NCBI GenBank assembly: GCA_035627615.1
Contig: DASPLL010000019.1
Coordinates: 1 to 64,000 of the forward strand
DNA length: 64,000 nucleotides
DNA from: BRH-c25 sp035627615
Lineage (GTDB): Bacteria; Bacillota; Clostridia; Lutisporales; Lutisporaceae
Reading direction: 5' to 3'
Shown piece by piece: positions 35,896 through 44,240 of the stretch. The position numbers were made by a program, and so were the translations under genes. The notes below the pieces were generated by a model. The model saw nothing but the letters and a program-made list of their open reading frames with translations, did not search any database and was not told where the DNA came from. Position 1 is the stretch's first letter; each line of letters begins with the position of its first letter.

Positions 35896-36762
35896 CTATC
35901 TATAATTCTCTTCCTCAATATCTCTATGCTCTACTATAACTCTGTGATTGTTTTCTTTAAGCTTCTGGCTCAGCATATTGGCCATGGTTACCGACCGGTG
36001 CCTTCCTCCTGTGCAGCCTATTGCTATTACAAGCTGAGACTTTCCCTCTTTAATGAAATGCGGGATAAGATACTCCACCATGTCCGTCAGCTTACTCATA
36101 AACTCAACTGCCGCAGGCCATTGCATCACGTAATTTCTTACACCTTCGTCAACTCCGCTGAATTTTTTCAGGCTTTCCACATAGTACGGATTTGGAAGGA
36201 ACCTTACATCAAATACCATGTCGGAATCCAACGGTATACCGTATTTGAAGCCGAAGGAAAGTATATTAATGATAAGGCCCTCCGACTTGCCTCCCTCGAC
36301 AAACAAATGGATTATCTCCTCTTTCAGCTCTGAAGGGCTTAAATTTGTCGTATCTATTATATTCGTCGATTTGGATTTTATCTCCTGAAGCTTTCTTCTT
36401 TCAGCCTTTATTCCTTTTATTATTCTGCCGTCTGCAGCCAGTGGATGCATCCTTCTGCTTGATTTGAACCTCTTAATAAGAGTTTCATCTGAAGCCTCCA
36501 GGAAAAGTATATCGTATGTATGACCTGATGCCTTCAGTTCATCAAGGCTGACCGAAAGTTGATCCAAAAACTTTCCTACCCTTATATCTATTACTATAGC
36601 TGCCTTATCTATCGTTCCCTTACTGTCACAGCACATTTCGGCAAACTTATCGATCAATGCAGGGGGCAGATTATCAACACAAAAATACCCCAGATCCTCA
36701 AGAAACTTAATAGATTGGCTTTTCCCGGCACCCGACAAACCTGTGACAATTAAAAATTTCAT
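35896..36762 (-). CDS. rapZ: RapZ/YvcJ, P-loop RNase adapter family protein
   Basis: A 288-residue protein with an N-terminal Walker A (IVTGLSGAGKSQSIKFLEDL) and VDNLPPALI. The C-terminal half contains IGCTGGRHRSVTMANML, the family hallmark. In E. coli RapZ delivers the small RNA GlmZ to RNase E; in Bacillus YvcJ hydrolyses GTP and affects competence, so the role here is not certain. I use the ATG at 36762, where GGGGAG is spaced 6 bases; the ATG two codons earlier overlaps that site. Confidence 0.94.
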   Translation of the reverse strand: MKFLIVTGLSGAGKSQSIKFLEDLGYFCVDNLPPALIDKFAEMCCDSKGTIDKAAIVIDIRVGKFLDQLSVSLDELKASGHTYDILFLEASDETLIKRFKSSRRMHPLAADGRIIKGIKAERRKLQEIKSKSTNIIDTTNLSPSELKEEIIHLFVEGGKSEGLIINILSFGFKYGIPLDSDMVFDVRFLPNPYYVESLKKFSGVDEGVRNYVMQWPAAVEFMSKLTDMVEYLIPHFIKEGKSQLVIAIGCTGGRHRSVTMANMLSQKLKENNHRVIVEHRDIEEENYR

Positions 36763-36787
36763 TGGCATCTCCCCTTTTCAGTTCAGA

Positions 36788-37522
36788 TCACTGCACCGCA
36801 TTTATTATCTGTTCGCTGGTTAAACCAGCCTCTATGGCTATATCCAGACCATTCTGCAGATTCCCCACATCTTCAGGAGAATGGGCATCACTGTCAATAA
36901 CAAACCTTGTTCCTTCCCTTGCTGCTGCAACAACATGCTCTGCCCTCATATAACTGCTGTGGGAGTTTATTTCAAGAGCTGTACCTGCTTTGGCAGCTTC
37001 CCTTGCAATAAGGGTAGTATCAAGGGGAATACGGGCACCTGGATGTGTTATTATATCTATTTTATGCTTCCGTATTGCCTTTATCATTGATTCTGTATTT
37101 ATATTCTTTATTCCTTCTGTCCCTGAGTGAAATATTTTCGATACATAGTTCCTCCCATATATTTTCAGAAAATCTCCCATTGTCTTCGGCAATACCATCA
37201 TATGAAAGCCCACCAGAAGTATGTCAATATATTTGCGTATGCCGTCATCCATATCTATATCGCCGTCTGTGCTTATTATATTGCACTCCATACCTAAAAG
37301 TACCTTTATGCCCTCTGCATTTTCATTTATCCTGTCTACCTCGTCCCGCATTTTTGCAATATCACTAAGCTTTACCCCATAAGCAAAGTGTCTTATACCA
37401 TGGTCTGTTATCGCGATTTCGGTAAGCCCCTTCTTCCTTGCAGCAATGACATTATCCATTATATTCCCGGTGCCATGGCTGTAAACCGTATGGGTATGGT
37501 AATCTGCATAAAGTTTTATCAA
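36788..37522 (-). CDS. PHP domain phosphoesterase, YcdX-like
   Basis: A 244-residue PHP-fold protein: YADYHTHTVYSHGTG (metal ligands), EIAITDHGI, GMECNII, ILLVGFHMMVL, IDIITHPG and VIDSDAHSPEDVG. These supply the full set of histidines and aspartates for a trinuclear metal site, so it is likely an active phosphatase or phosphoesterase. The start is TTG at 37522 with GAGGTG 6 bases upstream; the GTG at 37531 would place the Shine-Dalgarno site too near. It is separated from murB upstream by repeat R3 and lies 25 bp ahead of rapZ. The substrate is unknown. Confidence 0.85.
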   Translation of the reverse strand: MIKLYADYHTHTVYSHGTGNIMDNVIAARKKGLTEIAITDHGIRHFAYGVKLSDIAKMRDEVDRINENAEGIKVLLGMECNIISTDGDIDMDDGIRKYIDILLVGFHMMVLPKTMGDFLKIYGRNYVSKIFHSGTEGIKNINTESMIKAIRKHKIDIITHPGARIPLDTTLIAREAAKAGTALEINSHSSYMRAEHVVAAAREGTRFVIDSDAHSPEDVGNLQNGLDIAIEAGLTSEQIINAVQ

Positions 37523-37608
37523 ACATCTCACCTCAAAAATGATAGTGGTTACTTCTTTATAATACCATTATTATTATCAAAATGCTATTTGTCATACTAA
37601 TGTAAGCT

Positions 37609-37669
37609 GCGAGATACGAGATACGAGATGCGAGATCAGGGATAACGAAAAGGATTGCTTCCGCAATCC
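37609..37669. repeat. Composite intergenic repeat R3 (inverted orientation, includes murB terminator)
   Basis: Four tandem 7-mers (GCGAGAT, ACGAGAT, ACGAGAT, GCGAGAT) at 37609-37636 are the complement of the R1/R2 units. They are followed by a hairpin GGATTGC-TTCC-GCAATCC (37652-37669) that touches the murB stop codon at 37670. On the minus strand the hairpin is followed by TTTTCG and would act as a terminator for murB. Confidence 0.8.
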
Positions 37670-38581
37670 CTAAAAATCTCCCAATATCTTAACTTCCGTC
37701 TCAAGCCTCACTTTAAATTTCTCAAATACCGTCTTCTGTACATACCTTATAAGATCATATACATCCCGTGCTGTAGCATTACCATTATTTACTACGAAAC
37801 CGCAGTGTAACGGCGATACCTGGGCTCCGCCTATGGAATAGCCCCTTAAGCCTGAATCCTCTATCAGTTTTCCGGCAAAATAACCCTCCGGTCTTTTAAA
37901 GGTGCTGCCTGCACTTGCCAGGTGCAGCGGCTGCTTGCTTCTCCTTTTCTCTGTCAGCTCCGCCATTATGCTGTTTATCTTGTCCTGGTTACCCTTTCTG
38001 AGTTTCAGACAACATCTTATTACTAAATATTTTCCGGGTTCCACAACGCTTTTCCTATATCCAAACTCCATTTCAGAGCTTTGCAGCCGCCTGAGCTTAA
38101 GATCCTGATCCAGGACTTCGACCCACTCGACAATGTCCTTCATCTCTCCGCCATAAGCTCCCGCGTTCATTGTGACTGCCCCTCCAAGGGATCCCGGAAT
38201 ACCACTGGCGAACTCCATACCTGCAAGACTGTTTTTTGCTGCTATTTTCGATAATGCAGACAGCAGTATGCCGCTTTCTGCTATTATCCTATCTTCGTCA
38301 GCAGTGTAGTTAATGAATTTTTCACCGATTTTGACCACTGCTCCCCTGAGCCCTCTGTCTGATACCAGAAGATTGCTCCCGTTCCCCATAATATAATATG
38401 GTACCGTATGCTCCCTCAAGGCTCTGACAGTATTGGCCAGTTCCGATTCATCCCCCGGCTCAATGAATATGTCAGCGGGCCCTCCAAGCTTAAAGGAAGT
38501 ATGATTTTTCATCGGTTCATTATATGTTACGTTATCTATATCAAGTTTTACCGAAGCATAGCTTCTACCGCAATTCTGCAT
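37670..38581 (-). CDS. murB: UDP-N-acetylmuramate dehydrogenase
   Basis: FAD-dependent, NADPH-using reduction of UDP-GlcNAc-enolpyruvate to UDP-MurNAc in peptidoglycan synthesis. The 303-residue protein has the FAD-binding NHTSFKLGGPADIF and IMGNGSNLLVSDRG, MEFASGIPGSLGGAVTMNAG, FGYRKSVVEPG, and SAGSTFKRPEGYFAGKLIED with the catalytic serine. LETEVKILG at the C-terminus supplies the glutamate. AAAGGAGA precedes the ATG at 10 bases. The CofE-like gene ends 27 bp upstream. Confidence 0.96.
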   Translation of the reverse strand: MQNCGRSYASVKLDIDNVTYNEPMKNHTSFKLGGPADIFIEPGDESELANTVRALREHTVPYYIMGNGSNLLVSDRGLRGAVVKIGEKFINYTADEDRIIAESGILLSALSKIAAKNSLAGMEFASGIPGSLGGAVTMNAGAYGGEMKDIVEWVEVLDQDLKLRRLQSSEMEFGYRKSVVEPGKYLVIRCCLKLRKGNQDKINSIMAELTEKRRSKQPLHLASAGSTFKRPEGYFAGKLIEDSGLRGYSIGGAQVSPLHCGFVVNNGNATARDVYDLIRYVQKTVFEKFKVRLETEVKILGDF

Positions 38582-38608
38582 TACTGCGCTGTCTCCTTTC
38601 AGATAATT

Positions 38609-39313
38609 CTACTCTTCCGCACCTCTGATGATTCCGATGGGTGTCTGCTCACTGCACTGACCCAGCGGATTGTCCCTCAGTATTCCTACCAGGGCCTTCC
38701 TGTCCAGAGTTTGCTTTGAGGTCCCCAGTATATTCCCCCCCAAATCGTTGATGTCAACAATTGCAACCTCTGCTTTTATACTGTCACTGACCTTCCTGGC
38801 AACTTCATCAGGATTTGCCGGTCCCAGCACCACATACTTGTTATATGGAGGCAATGTATTCGGTGTAGGCCCGTCTATGGAAGAGGCCTTGTAACCGGCC
38901 ACCCTGTAAAAATCGCCCTTGCGTCCGATCAGCTTTCCGAAAAAGCTCACTGCAGCGGCAAAAAGTATCCTCACCACTCCACACTCCCTCAATGCCATTT
39001 CCATGGTCTCCGGTATTCCCAAGCCTATACCGGAGGGGGTCTTGGTCACATATCTTGACAGCAGCTTTGCCAGGGGCCTCGGTTTGATTTCTGACATCGG
39101 ATAGGCTCTCCCCTGAGTAATTGCAACTGCCTTTTCACTAATGAATACTATGTCATTTTCGTTCACTATTTCCCGGGCATATTTCTTAACAACGTCAACA
39201 ATGCTGTCTTCTTTTGTAATTACATGAGTCTTCACCGGTATTCTTACATATTTTCTGCCATTGTACTCTATCTCAGGCTGTTTTACTTTTTTTGTGCTCT
39301 TAACCTCAGTCAT
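38609..39313 (-). CDS. CofE-like (F420-0:gamma-glutamyl ligase family) protein
   Basis: A 234-residue protein with the CofE-family features: IPVKTHVITKEDSIVDVV, DIVFISEKAVAITQGR, SGIGLGIPETMEMALREC and VAIVDINDLGGNILGTS. The characterised family members add glutamate to coenzyme F420. No other F420 gene is in the window and clostridia of this type are not known to make F420, so the substrate is probably different. GGAGGAG is 5 bases before the ATG. It may be co-transcribed with the upstream binding-protein gene (70 bp) and murB (27 bp). Confidence 0.75.
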   Translation of the reverse strand: MTEVKSTKKVKQPEIEYNGRKYVRIPVKTHVITKEDSIVDVVKKYAREIVNENDIVFISEKAVAITQGRAYPMSEIKPRPLAKLLSRYVTKTPSGIGLGIPETMEMALRECGVVRILFAAAVSFFGKLIGRKGDFYRVAGYKASSIDGPTPNTLPPYNKYVVLGPANPDEVARKVSDSIKAEVAIVDINDLGGNILGTSKQTLDRKALVGILRDNPLGQCSEQTPIGIIRGAEE

Positions 39314-39383
39314 ACTATCTCCTCCGTTTGTAAAGAATCTATTAATTGGAATGTATCCATATTTATACTATTTATTCAATATC

Positions 39384-40718
39384 CTATTTCCTGCGCTGCT
39401 CAATCAATCTCTCCGCATCCTTTATCGCTTGCTCCGGGCTTATACTGCCCTGGACTGCTTCCTTTATCTTGGTCTGCAATATCAGGTCTATTTCGCTCCA
39501 GTTGTCCGCTTTGGGCAGGTGCTCCGCAAAATATAAGCTCTGTTGTATAGTATACATCTCTTTATCATTTTCGTACAGATGTTTACCCGATTTTCTGGCA
39601 GAGAAATACCCAAAATTCACCAGTTCCTCCTGTGTTTCCGCAGAGGTCAGGAATTTGATGAAATCTGCACATACCTTCCTTTTAGCCTCATCCTTCTGCT
39701 TGAAAACAGCGTAAGAGCAGGTTGTCGAGCTTATGGACAAAGGTACATCGGATTTCCCGGCGGGAAACCTGGCTACAGTGAAATTTATCCCGCTGCTTCC
39801 CTGTGAATTACGGAGAAGCGGTACCGCCCAGGAGCCGCCGGTGTATACTGCCGTTTCACCTTTCAGAAATGCTGACCAGGCTTGATTTTCATTCATGGTT
39901 CCAAAGTCCGGGTGTGCTACTTTGTACTTGAATTTGAGATCGCACAGTTTTATAAGCCCTGACAAAGCCTCAGGGGTATTGAAGGTGTATTTCCCGGTTG
40001 TTTCATCCACTATTTGCGCACCGTCGCTCATAAGCAGCCCGAAGGCATTATAATAGCCCGGTTCAATAAAGGAATTAAAGCCGAAAACATCCGGCCCGCC
40101 CTTGCCGTCAGTATCATAGGTAAGCAGCTTAAGCGCCTCTACAAACTGTTCATAAGTCCATTCCCCATTTTCCGGCAGACTGACATTCCTTTCACTGAAT
40201 ATATCCGTATTCAGAAGCAATGTATAACCTGTCATCATCCATGGTATTCCATAGAGCTTACCCTTATAAACAGCAGTATCAAGAATACTTCCTATGAAGT
40301 CTGTCCTCTCTTCAAGGTCTATGTAGCTGTCCAGCTCTTCCAGATACCCTCCGGATATGAAAAAATAGTCGCTTCCTACCGCCGCAATATCCGGATTTGC
40401 CCCAGTCTTTGCCGCTGCTTTCAGGAAGGATGGCCCATCCTTCCAATCAAGCTCCTGGAATTCAATATACACCCCGGGGTTTTTCTTCTCAAACTGCCTG
40501 ATCTTTCCTTTTATCCAGCTGAAGCGTGTCCCGTTTCTGATATCCAGCCTTGGATAGTCCCACAGGGTTATTACACCGGTCCACTCTGTCTTCTTATGTT
40601 CAGGCTCCAGGCTCTTCTTATAGTTATCCTTCATTTTCTCCAGCAGAGCTGGCCCTATAAATATATAAACAACCACAATAGCGCATAAAAAAAGAGTAAA
40701 GGCTCTTCTAAGGGTCAT
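39384..40718 (-). CDS. Membrane-anchored extracellular solute-binding protein (family 1)
   Basis: A 444-residue sugar-type binding protein: GVITLWDYPRLD, NPDIAAVGSDYFF, GKLYGIPWMMTGYTLLLN and GSWAVPLLRN follow the maltose-binding fold order. The N-terminus (residues 5-26) is a hydrophobic helix, and there is no lipobox cysteine. It is therefore probably anchored by an uncleaved helix and not as a lipoprotein, like the protein at 58273-59592. No permease or ATPase gene is adjacent. It may be a sensor subunit or an orphan binding protein. GGAGGG lies 6 bases before the ATG. Confidence 0.85.
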   Translation of the reverse strand: MTLRRAFTLFLCAIVVVYIFIGPALLEKMKDNYKKSLEPEHKKTEWTGVITLWDYPRLDIRNGTRFSWIKGKIRQFEKKNPGVYIEFQELDWKDGPSFLKAAAKTGANPDIAAVGSDYFFISGGYLEELDSYIDLEERTDFIGSILDTAVYKGKLYGIPWMMTGYTLLLNTDIFSERNVSLPENGEWTYEQFVEALKLLTYDTDGKGGPDVFGFNSFIEPGYYNAFGLLMSDGAQIVDETTGKYTFNTPEALSGLIKLCDLKFKYKVAHPDFGTMNENQAWSAFLKGETAVYTGGSWAVPLLRNSQGSSGINFTVARFPAGKSDVPLSISSTTCSYAVFKQKDEAKRKVCADFIKFLTSAETQEELVNFGYFSARKSGKHLYENDKEMYTIQQSLYFAEHLPKADNWSEIDLILQTKIKEAVQGSISPEQAIKDAERLIEQRRK

Positions 40719-40769
40719 TTGTATCCCTCCAAACTGGCTTTTACTCTATGTATATTCACTTACACTACT

Positions 40770-40899
40770 AAGGTATTCCTATTGGGTAAGGTTGCGCGTT
40801 TCGGGTACGCGTTACGCGATTCAATAAAAGCTTCGAAGCCTGTACGGGCGATTCATGAATCGCCCCTACCCCGAATCCCCGGAACCTCGTAACCTACAT
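40770..40899. repeat. Composite intergenic repeat R7
   Basis: From left to right: AGGTATTCC (also in R5 and R8 as its complement), CGCG-rich 7-bp phased units (40790-40820), and the core CTTCGAAGCCTGTACGG (40831-40847). Then come the perfect 20-bp palindrome GGGCGATTCATGAATCGCCC (40846-40865) and 8-mers CCCCGAAT, CCCCGGAA, CCTCGTAA, CCTACATA (40869-40900). The last 8-mer contains the stop codon of the PHP gene at 40894-40896. Confidence 0.82.
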
Positions 40900-41619
40900 A
40901 CTTACCTTTCTTCCCCTTTTATTCAGATAATCTATAAGCTTTTGAGGGTCGGTATTTATGACCAGCTCCTCCGGCATTTCAATCTCCCTAAATATCTCGT
41001 CTACTATATTGAACTTTCCTACATCGTAGCAGATATGACAATCACTGCCTGCGGTCAGCATCACACCTTTTTCCTTTGCCATGGCAGCTATCCTTCTGCA
41101 ATTCTCCGCACTTCCCTTGCGACTTCCTAAAAATGAACTGTTGTTAATTTCTATCAGCTTCCCCGTATCATAAGCGCATTGGATGAGCTTGTCTATATCT
41201 ATGGGATAATACGGATTCCCCGGGTGCGCAATAATATCCACATAGGGATTCCTCATCGCCGACACCAGTGCCCTTGTATTCTCTTCCACACTTCCGGGAA
41301 CTATACAGACATCATGAAATGAAGCAATCACTATTTCAAGGTTTTTCAGATAATTATCAGGTAAATCAAGCCCGCCGTTATAATCCATTATATTGGCCTC
41401 AACTCCCTTAAGCACCCTTACACCTTTGATATAATCAGGGATGATCCTCAGGTTTCCCGTATGTAATATGGAAGGACCTCCCGGCAAGGCAGGTCCGTGA
41501 TCGGTCATTGCTATAAGCTTAAGTCCCTTTTCTCCGGCTGTTTCAGCAATTTCTGAAATTGTACTGTATGCATGACCGCTTGATATTGTATGACAGTGTG
41601 TATCAACTAAGAATTTCAA
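40894..41619 (-). CDS. PHP domain phosphoesterase, YcdX-like (second copy)
   Basis: A 241-residue PHP protein with FLVDTHCHTISSGHAYST, LIAMTDHGPALPGG, GVEANIMDYNGG, VIASFHDVC, VDIIAHPGNPYY and LTAGSDCHICYDVG. The full metal-ligand set seems present. It is related to but clearly distinct from the PHP gene at 36788-37522. Two TTG codons sit side by side at the start; the inner one (41619) is better spaced from AAGGTG. The TAG stop falls inside repeat R7, so the last residue or two may derive from repeat sequence. Confidence 0.82.
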   Translation of the reverse strand: MKFLVDTHCHTISSGHAYSTISEIAETAGEKGLKLIAMTDHGPALPGGPSILHTGNLRIIPDYIKGVRVLKGVEANIMDYNGGLDLPDNYLKNLEIVIASFHDVCIVPGSVEENTRALVSAMRNPYVDIIAHPGNPYYPIDIDKLIQCAYDTGKLIEINNSSFLGSRKGSAENCRRIAAMAKEKGVMLTAGSDCHICYDVGKFNIVDEIFREIEMPEELVINTDPQKLIDYLNKRGRKVSM

Positions 41620-41638
41620 CAAAACACCTTCTTTAATT

Positions 41639-41681
41639 AGTGCCTCGTAACGTATATCGCTTCTTTAGCATGCGAGGCACT
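41639..41681. other. Inverted repeat (9-bp arms) ahead of the PHP gene
   Basis: AGTGCCTCG at 41639-41647 and CGAGGCACT at 41673-41681 enclose 25 bases. It lies just upstream of the PHP start and next to the larger hairpin at 41693-41742. Terminator, operator and element end are all possible. Confidence 0.45.
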
Positions 41682-41692
41682 GAATCGATGAT

Positions 41693-41742
41693 GTGATTAT
41701 TAACACTATGAAAGATAAAAAATCTGTTGTGTTAATAATCAC
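41693..41742 (-). terminator. Long hairpin directly behind the PspC gene
   Basis: GTGATTATTAACAC (41693-41706) and its exact complement (41729-41742) flank a loop with an inner AGAT/ATCT pairing. The outer arm touches the stop codon of the PspC-domain gene. No U run follows, so termination is plausible but not typical. Confidence 0.5.
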
Positions 41743-42000
41743 TTATTCTTCGTCTTTATCGATCTTGTACTCCGGGCTCGGATTTGAGCTATAATCCTTG
41801 TTGTAGCCTACAGGCTCATCAGGAATTATAAGTGCCGCTGCCACATAGGCAAATACCCCGGGAAATATTCCGGTAGCTATTGTAAGTGCAACCCATATAA
41901 GCCTTATTATCGTAACATCAATATTAAAATAATCCTCAAGGCCTCCGCAGATACCTGCTATAGTTTTCACTGTTCTGGACTTATATAACTTCTTATACAT
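41743..42000 (-). CDS. PspC domain small membrane protein
   Basis: Eighty-five residues with the PspC signature LYKSRTVKTIAGICGGLEDY then FNIDVTIIRLIWVAL, one or two membrane segments (about 31-61) and an acidic tail. PspC-domain proteins take part in envelope stress responses in some bacteria; small stand-alone forms like this are common in clostridia and uncharacterised. GAGGAGG is 7 bases before the ATG. A perfect hairpin follows the stop. Confidence 0.88.
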   Translation of the reverse strand: MYKKLYKSRTVKTIAGICGGLEDYFNIDVTIIRLIWVALTIATGIFPGVFAYVAAALIIPDEPVGYNKDYSSNPSPEYKIDKDEE

Positions 42001-42128
42001 ATTCTTACCTCCTCATATTAATTCTTGAATCTTTCCTCAATTTGTCCATTCAATGAAGCTATGCCTCACTGACGACAGGTTCATTTTTTAGTTTTCATAA
42101 TACTATACGGAACATTTATAAAAAAGTC

Positions 42129-43991
42129 TTATGATTTAAAAAAATTAAATACCGCATCTGCAATTTTCTCATTCATGCCCTCAACTTCACACAGCTCCTC
42201 CATGGTTGCTCTTTTTATATTCTTCAGGCTGCCGAAGTGTGCAAGCAGTGCTTTTCTCCTGGCGGGCCCTATTCCCGGTACATCGTCCAGCTCTGATTTT
42301 ACAGCCGCCTTACTTCTCAAGCTCTTGTGATAACTTATGGCGAATCTGTGGGCCTCATCCTGTATATTGGTTATGAGCCTGAAGACCCTGGAGTTTACAG
42401 GTATCTCAATTTCCCTGCCATTGTGTATCAGACCCCTGGTCCTGTGCTTGTCATCCTTGACCATTCCGCAGACCGGTATGCCTATATTCATTTCCCTGAG
42501 GACTGGAAGCACTGCATTGATCTGTCCTACGCCGCCGTCCAGCATAATAATGTCCGGGAAAACCGAGAATTTGCCAATGGACATATCCTTATCCTCTGAC
42601 TCAAGCTCCTCTCTTTCCTTAATTCCATGAATGAACCGCCTTTGTATGATCTCCCTCATGCTTTCATAATCATTTACGCCTTCTACGGATTTTATTCTGA
42701 ATCGTCTATAATTCCGGCTGTTGGGTCTTCCTTTCTCAAATACTATCATGGAACCAACGTTCAGTACTCCCTGAAGATGTGAAATATCAAAGGCCTCAAT
42801 CCGAACCGGGATATCCGGAAGCCCCAGTAAGTCCTTCAACTCCATGCAGGCTCCTATTGTCCTCTCTTCATCACTTTTCTGTTTTTCAATAAGGAGCCTA
42901 AGAGTATCCTCTGCATTTTTACTCACCATTTCTATGAGTTTTTGCTTTTCTCCCCTTTTGGGGACGATCAGTCTGACACGTCCCCCTCTTTTATCGCTGA
43001 GCCATCTCTCTATTATCTGCAGCTCATCGATCTCTTCCTGAAGTAATATTTCTCTTGGTATAAGTGTGCCCGATTCATAAAACTGCTTTATAAAGCTGCT
43101 TAATATCTCCTTTGTATCACTCAGCTTGGTGTCCTCAATAAGAAAATGCTCTCTCCCTATGAGCTTTCCACCTCTGACAAAGAAGACCTGTATGCAGGAT
43201 TCTGACTGATCCACCGCAAAAGCGATTATATCCTGGTCTACCAGTGCAGAGGATATGATTTTCTGCTTTTCCGCTATCTTTATCAGGGAGTTCATGTTGT
43301 CCCTGATTTCAGCCGCCTTCTCAAAATCCAGGTTGTCAGCAGCCAGGTGCATTCTGTGCTCCAGCCGCTTCAGAACTTCCTCCTGCTTGCCTTCCAGCAT
43401 CATTATTACCGAGTCGGTCAGTTCCTTGTATTGTTCTTTGCTGACATTCCCCTGGCATGGAGCGATACATTTTTTTATATGGTAGTTGAGGCAAGGTCTT
43501 TCCTTGCCCATTATCCTGTTTATGTTTTTATTGCAGTATCTCAGGGGAAACAAACTTTTCAACAGGTCAATGGTTCTGTTTACAGCAGTCACATCGGTAT
43601 ATGGGCCAAAATACTTTGCTCCGTCCTTTTTTATTTCCCTGACTACAAGAAGCCTTGGATAGTCCTCGTTTACCGTGAGCTTTATGTAGGGATACTGCTT
43701 ATCATCCTTAAGCATTATATTATATCTGGGCCGGTGCTTTTTTATCAGATTGCACTCCAGTATAAGAGCTTCAAGCTCAGAGTCGGTAATTATATATTCC
43801 AGGTCGGTTATTCTCTCAACCATGGCAGCAACCTTGGGATGCTGGTTCTTGGAGGACTGGAAGTACTGCCTGACCCTGTTCTTCAAATTTATTGCCTTGC
43901 CGACATAAATAATCTCATTATTCTCATCCCGCATTATATATACCCCGGGGTTCTCCGGGAGATTTTTCAGTTTGTCGTCCAGTGATAGCAT
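42129..43991 (-). CDS. uvrC: Excinuclease ABC subunit C
   Basis: Makes both incisions in nucleotide excision repair. The 620-residue protein has an N-terminal GIY-YIG nuclease (GVYIMRDENNEIIYVGKA), a UVR motif for UvrB contact (NLDFEKAAEIRDNMNSLI, near 205-235), the C-terminal RNase H-like nuclease (IEAFDISHLQGVLNVGSM), and a tandem helix-hairpin-helix end (VPGIGPARRKALLAHFG). GGGGG lies 6 bases before the ATG. It is divergent from the plus-strand gene at 44241, and uvrA/uvrB are 16 kb away on the same strand. Confidence 0.96.
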   Translation of the reverse strand: MLSLDDKLKNLPENPGVYIMRDENNEIIYVGKAINLKNRVRQYFQSSKNQHPKVAAMVERITDLEYIITDSELEALILECNLIKKHRPRYNIMLKDDKQYPYIKLTVNEDYPRLLVVREIKKDGAKYFGPYTDVTAVNRTIDLLKSLFPLRYCNKNINRIMGKERPCLNYHIKKCIAPCQGNVSKEQYKELTDSVIMMLEGKQEEVLKRLEHRMHLAADNLDFEKAAEIRDNMNSLIKIAEKQKIISSALVDQDIIAFAVDQSESCIQVFFVRGGKLIGREHFLIEDTKLSDTKEILSSFIKQFYESGTLIPREILLQEEIDELQIIERWLSDKRGGRVRLIVPKRGEKQKLIEMVSKNAEDTLRLLIEKQKSDEERTIGACMELKDLLGLPDIPVRIEAFDISHLQGVLNVGSMIVFEKGRPNSRNYRRFRIKSVEGVNDYESMREIIQRRFIHGIKEREELESEDKDMSIGKFSVFPDIIMLDGGVGQINAVLPVLREMNIGIPVCGMVKDDKHRTRGLIHNGREIEIPVNSRVFRLITNIQDEAHRFAISYHKSLRSKAAVKSELDDVPGIGPARRKALLAHFGSLKNIKRATMEELCEVEGMNEKIADAVFNFFKS

Positions 43992-44047
43992 GACTAGCCC
44001 CCTAATGACTATATAAATTTGCAGCTGGTTAATTTACTGCACTTTTT

Positions 44048-44160
44048 GGCTCGTGGCTCGTGGCATTAGAAAGCCTTCGAAGCTTTTCCCTAATTCCCGA
44101 AACCTCGAAGCTCTGCTTGAGCTCTCGTACCTCGTATCTCGCATCTCCTATCTATCTATA
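44048..44160. repeat. Composite intergenic repeat R4
   Basis: Left 7-mers GGCTCGT, GGCTCGT, GGCATTA (44048-44068), then CCTTCGAAGC (44074-44083), 8-bp type units (TCCCGAAA, CCTCGAAG). These grade into 7-mers CTCGTAC, CTCGTAT, CTCGCAT, CTCCTAT (about 44124-44155). It mixes the 7- and 8-bp unit types of the other copies. This copy lies between the divergent uvrC and 44241 genes and is the only one not touching a stop codon. Confidence 0.7.
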
Positions 44161-44172
44161 TTATACAACAAA

Positions 44173-44200
44173 TTGCAGTTTAATAAAGATTTGATATAAT
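44173..44200 (+). promoter_or_regulatory. Promoter of the plus-strand membrane protein gene
   Basis: TTGCAG (44173-44178) and TATAAT (44195-44200) are separated by 16 bp. The ATG is at 44241, about 34 bp beyond the expected transcription start. Confidence 0.65.
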
Positions 44201-44240
44201 TTATAATGTATATAGACCAATTTTGAAATGGGGAACATAA

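Noticed and set aside
43347..43985. 212-codon plus-strand frame opposite uvrC
   Set aside because: Shadow of the uvrC coding sequence; no ribosome site and no recognisable motif.
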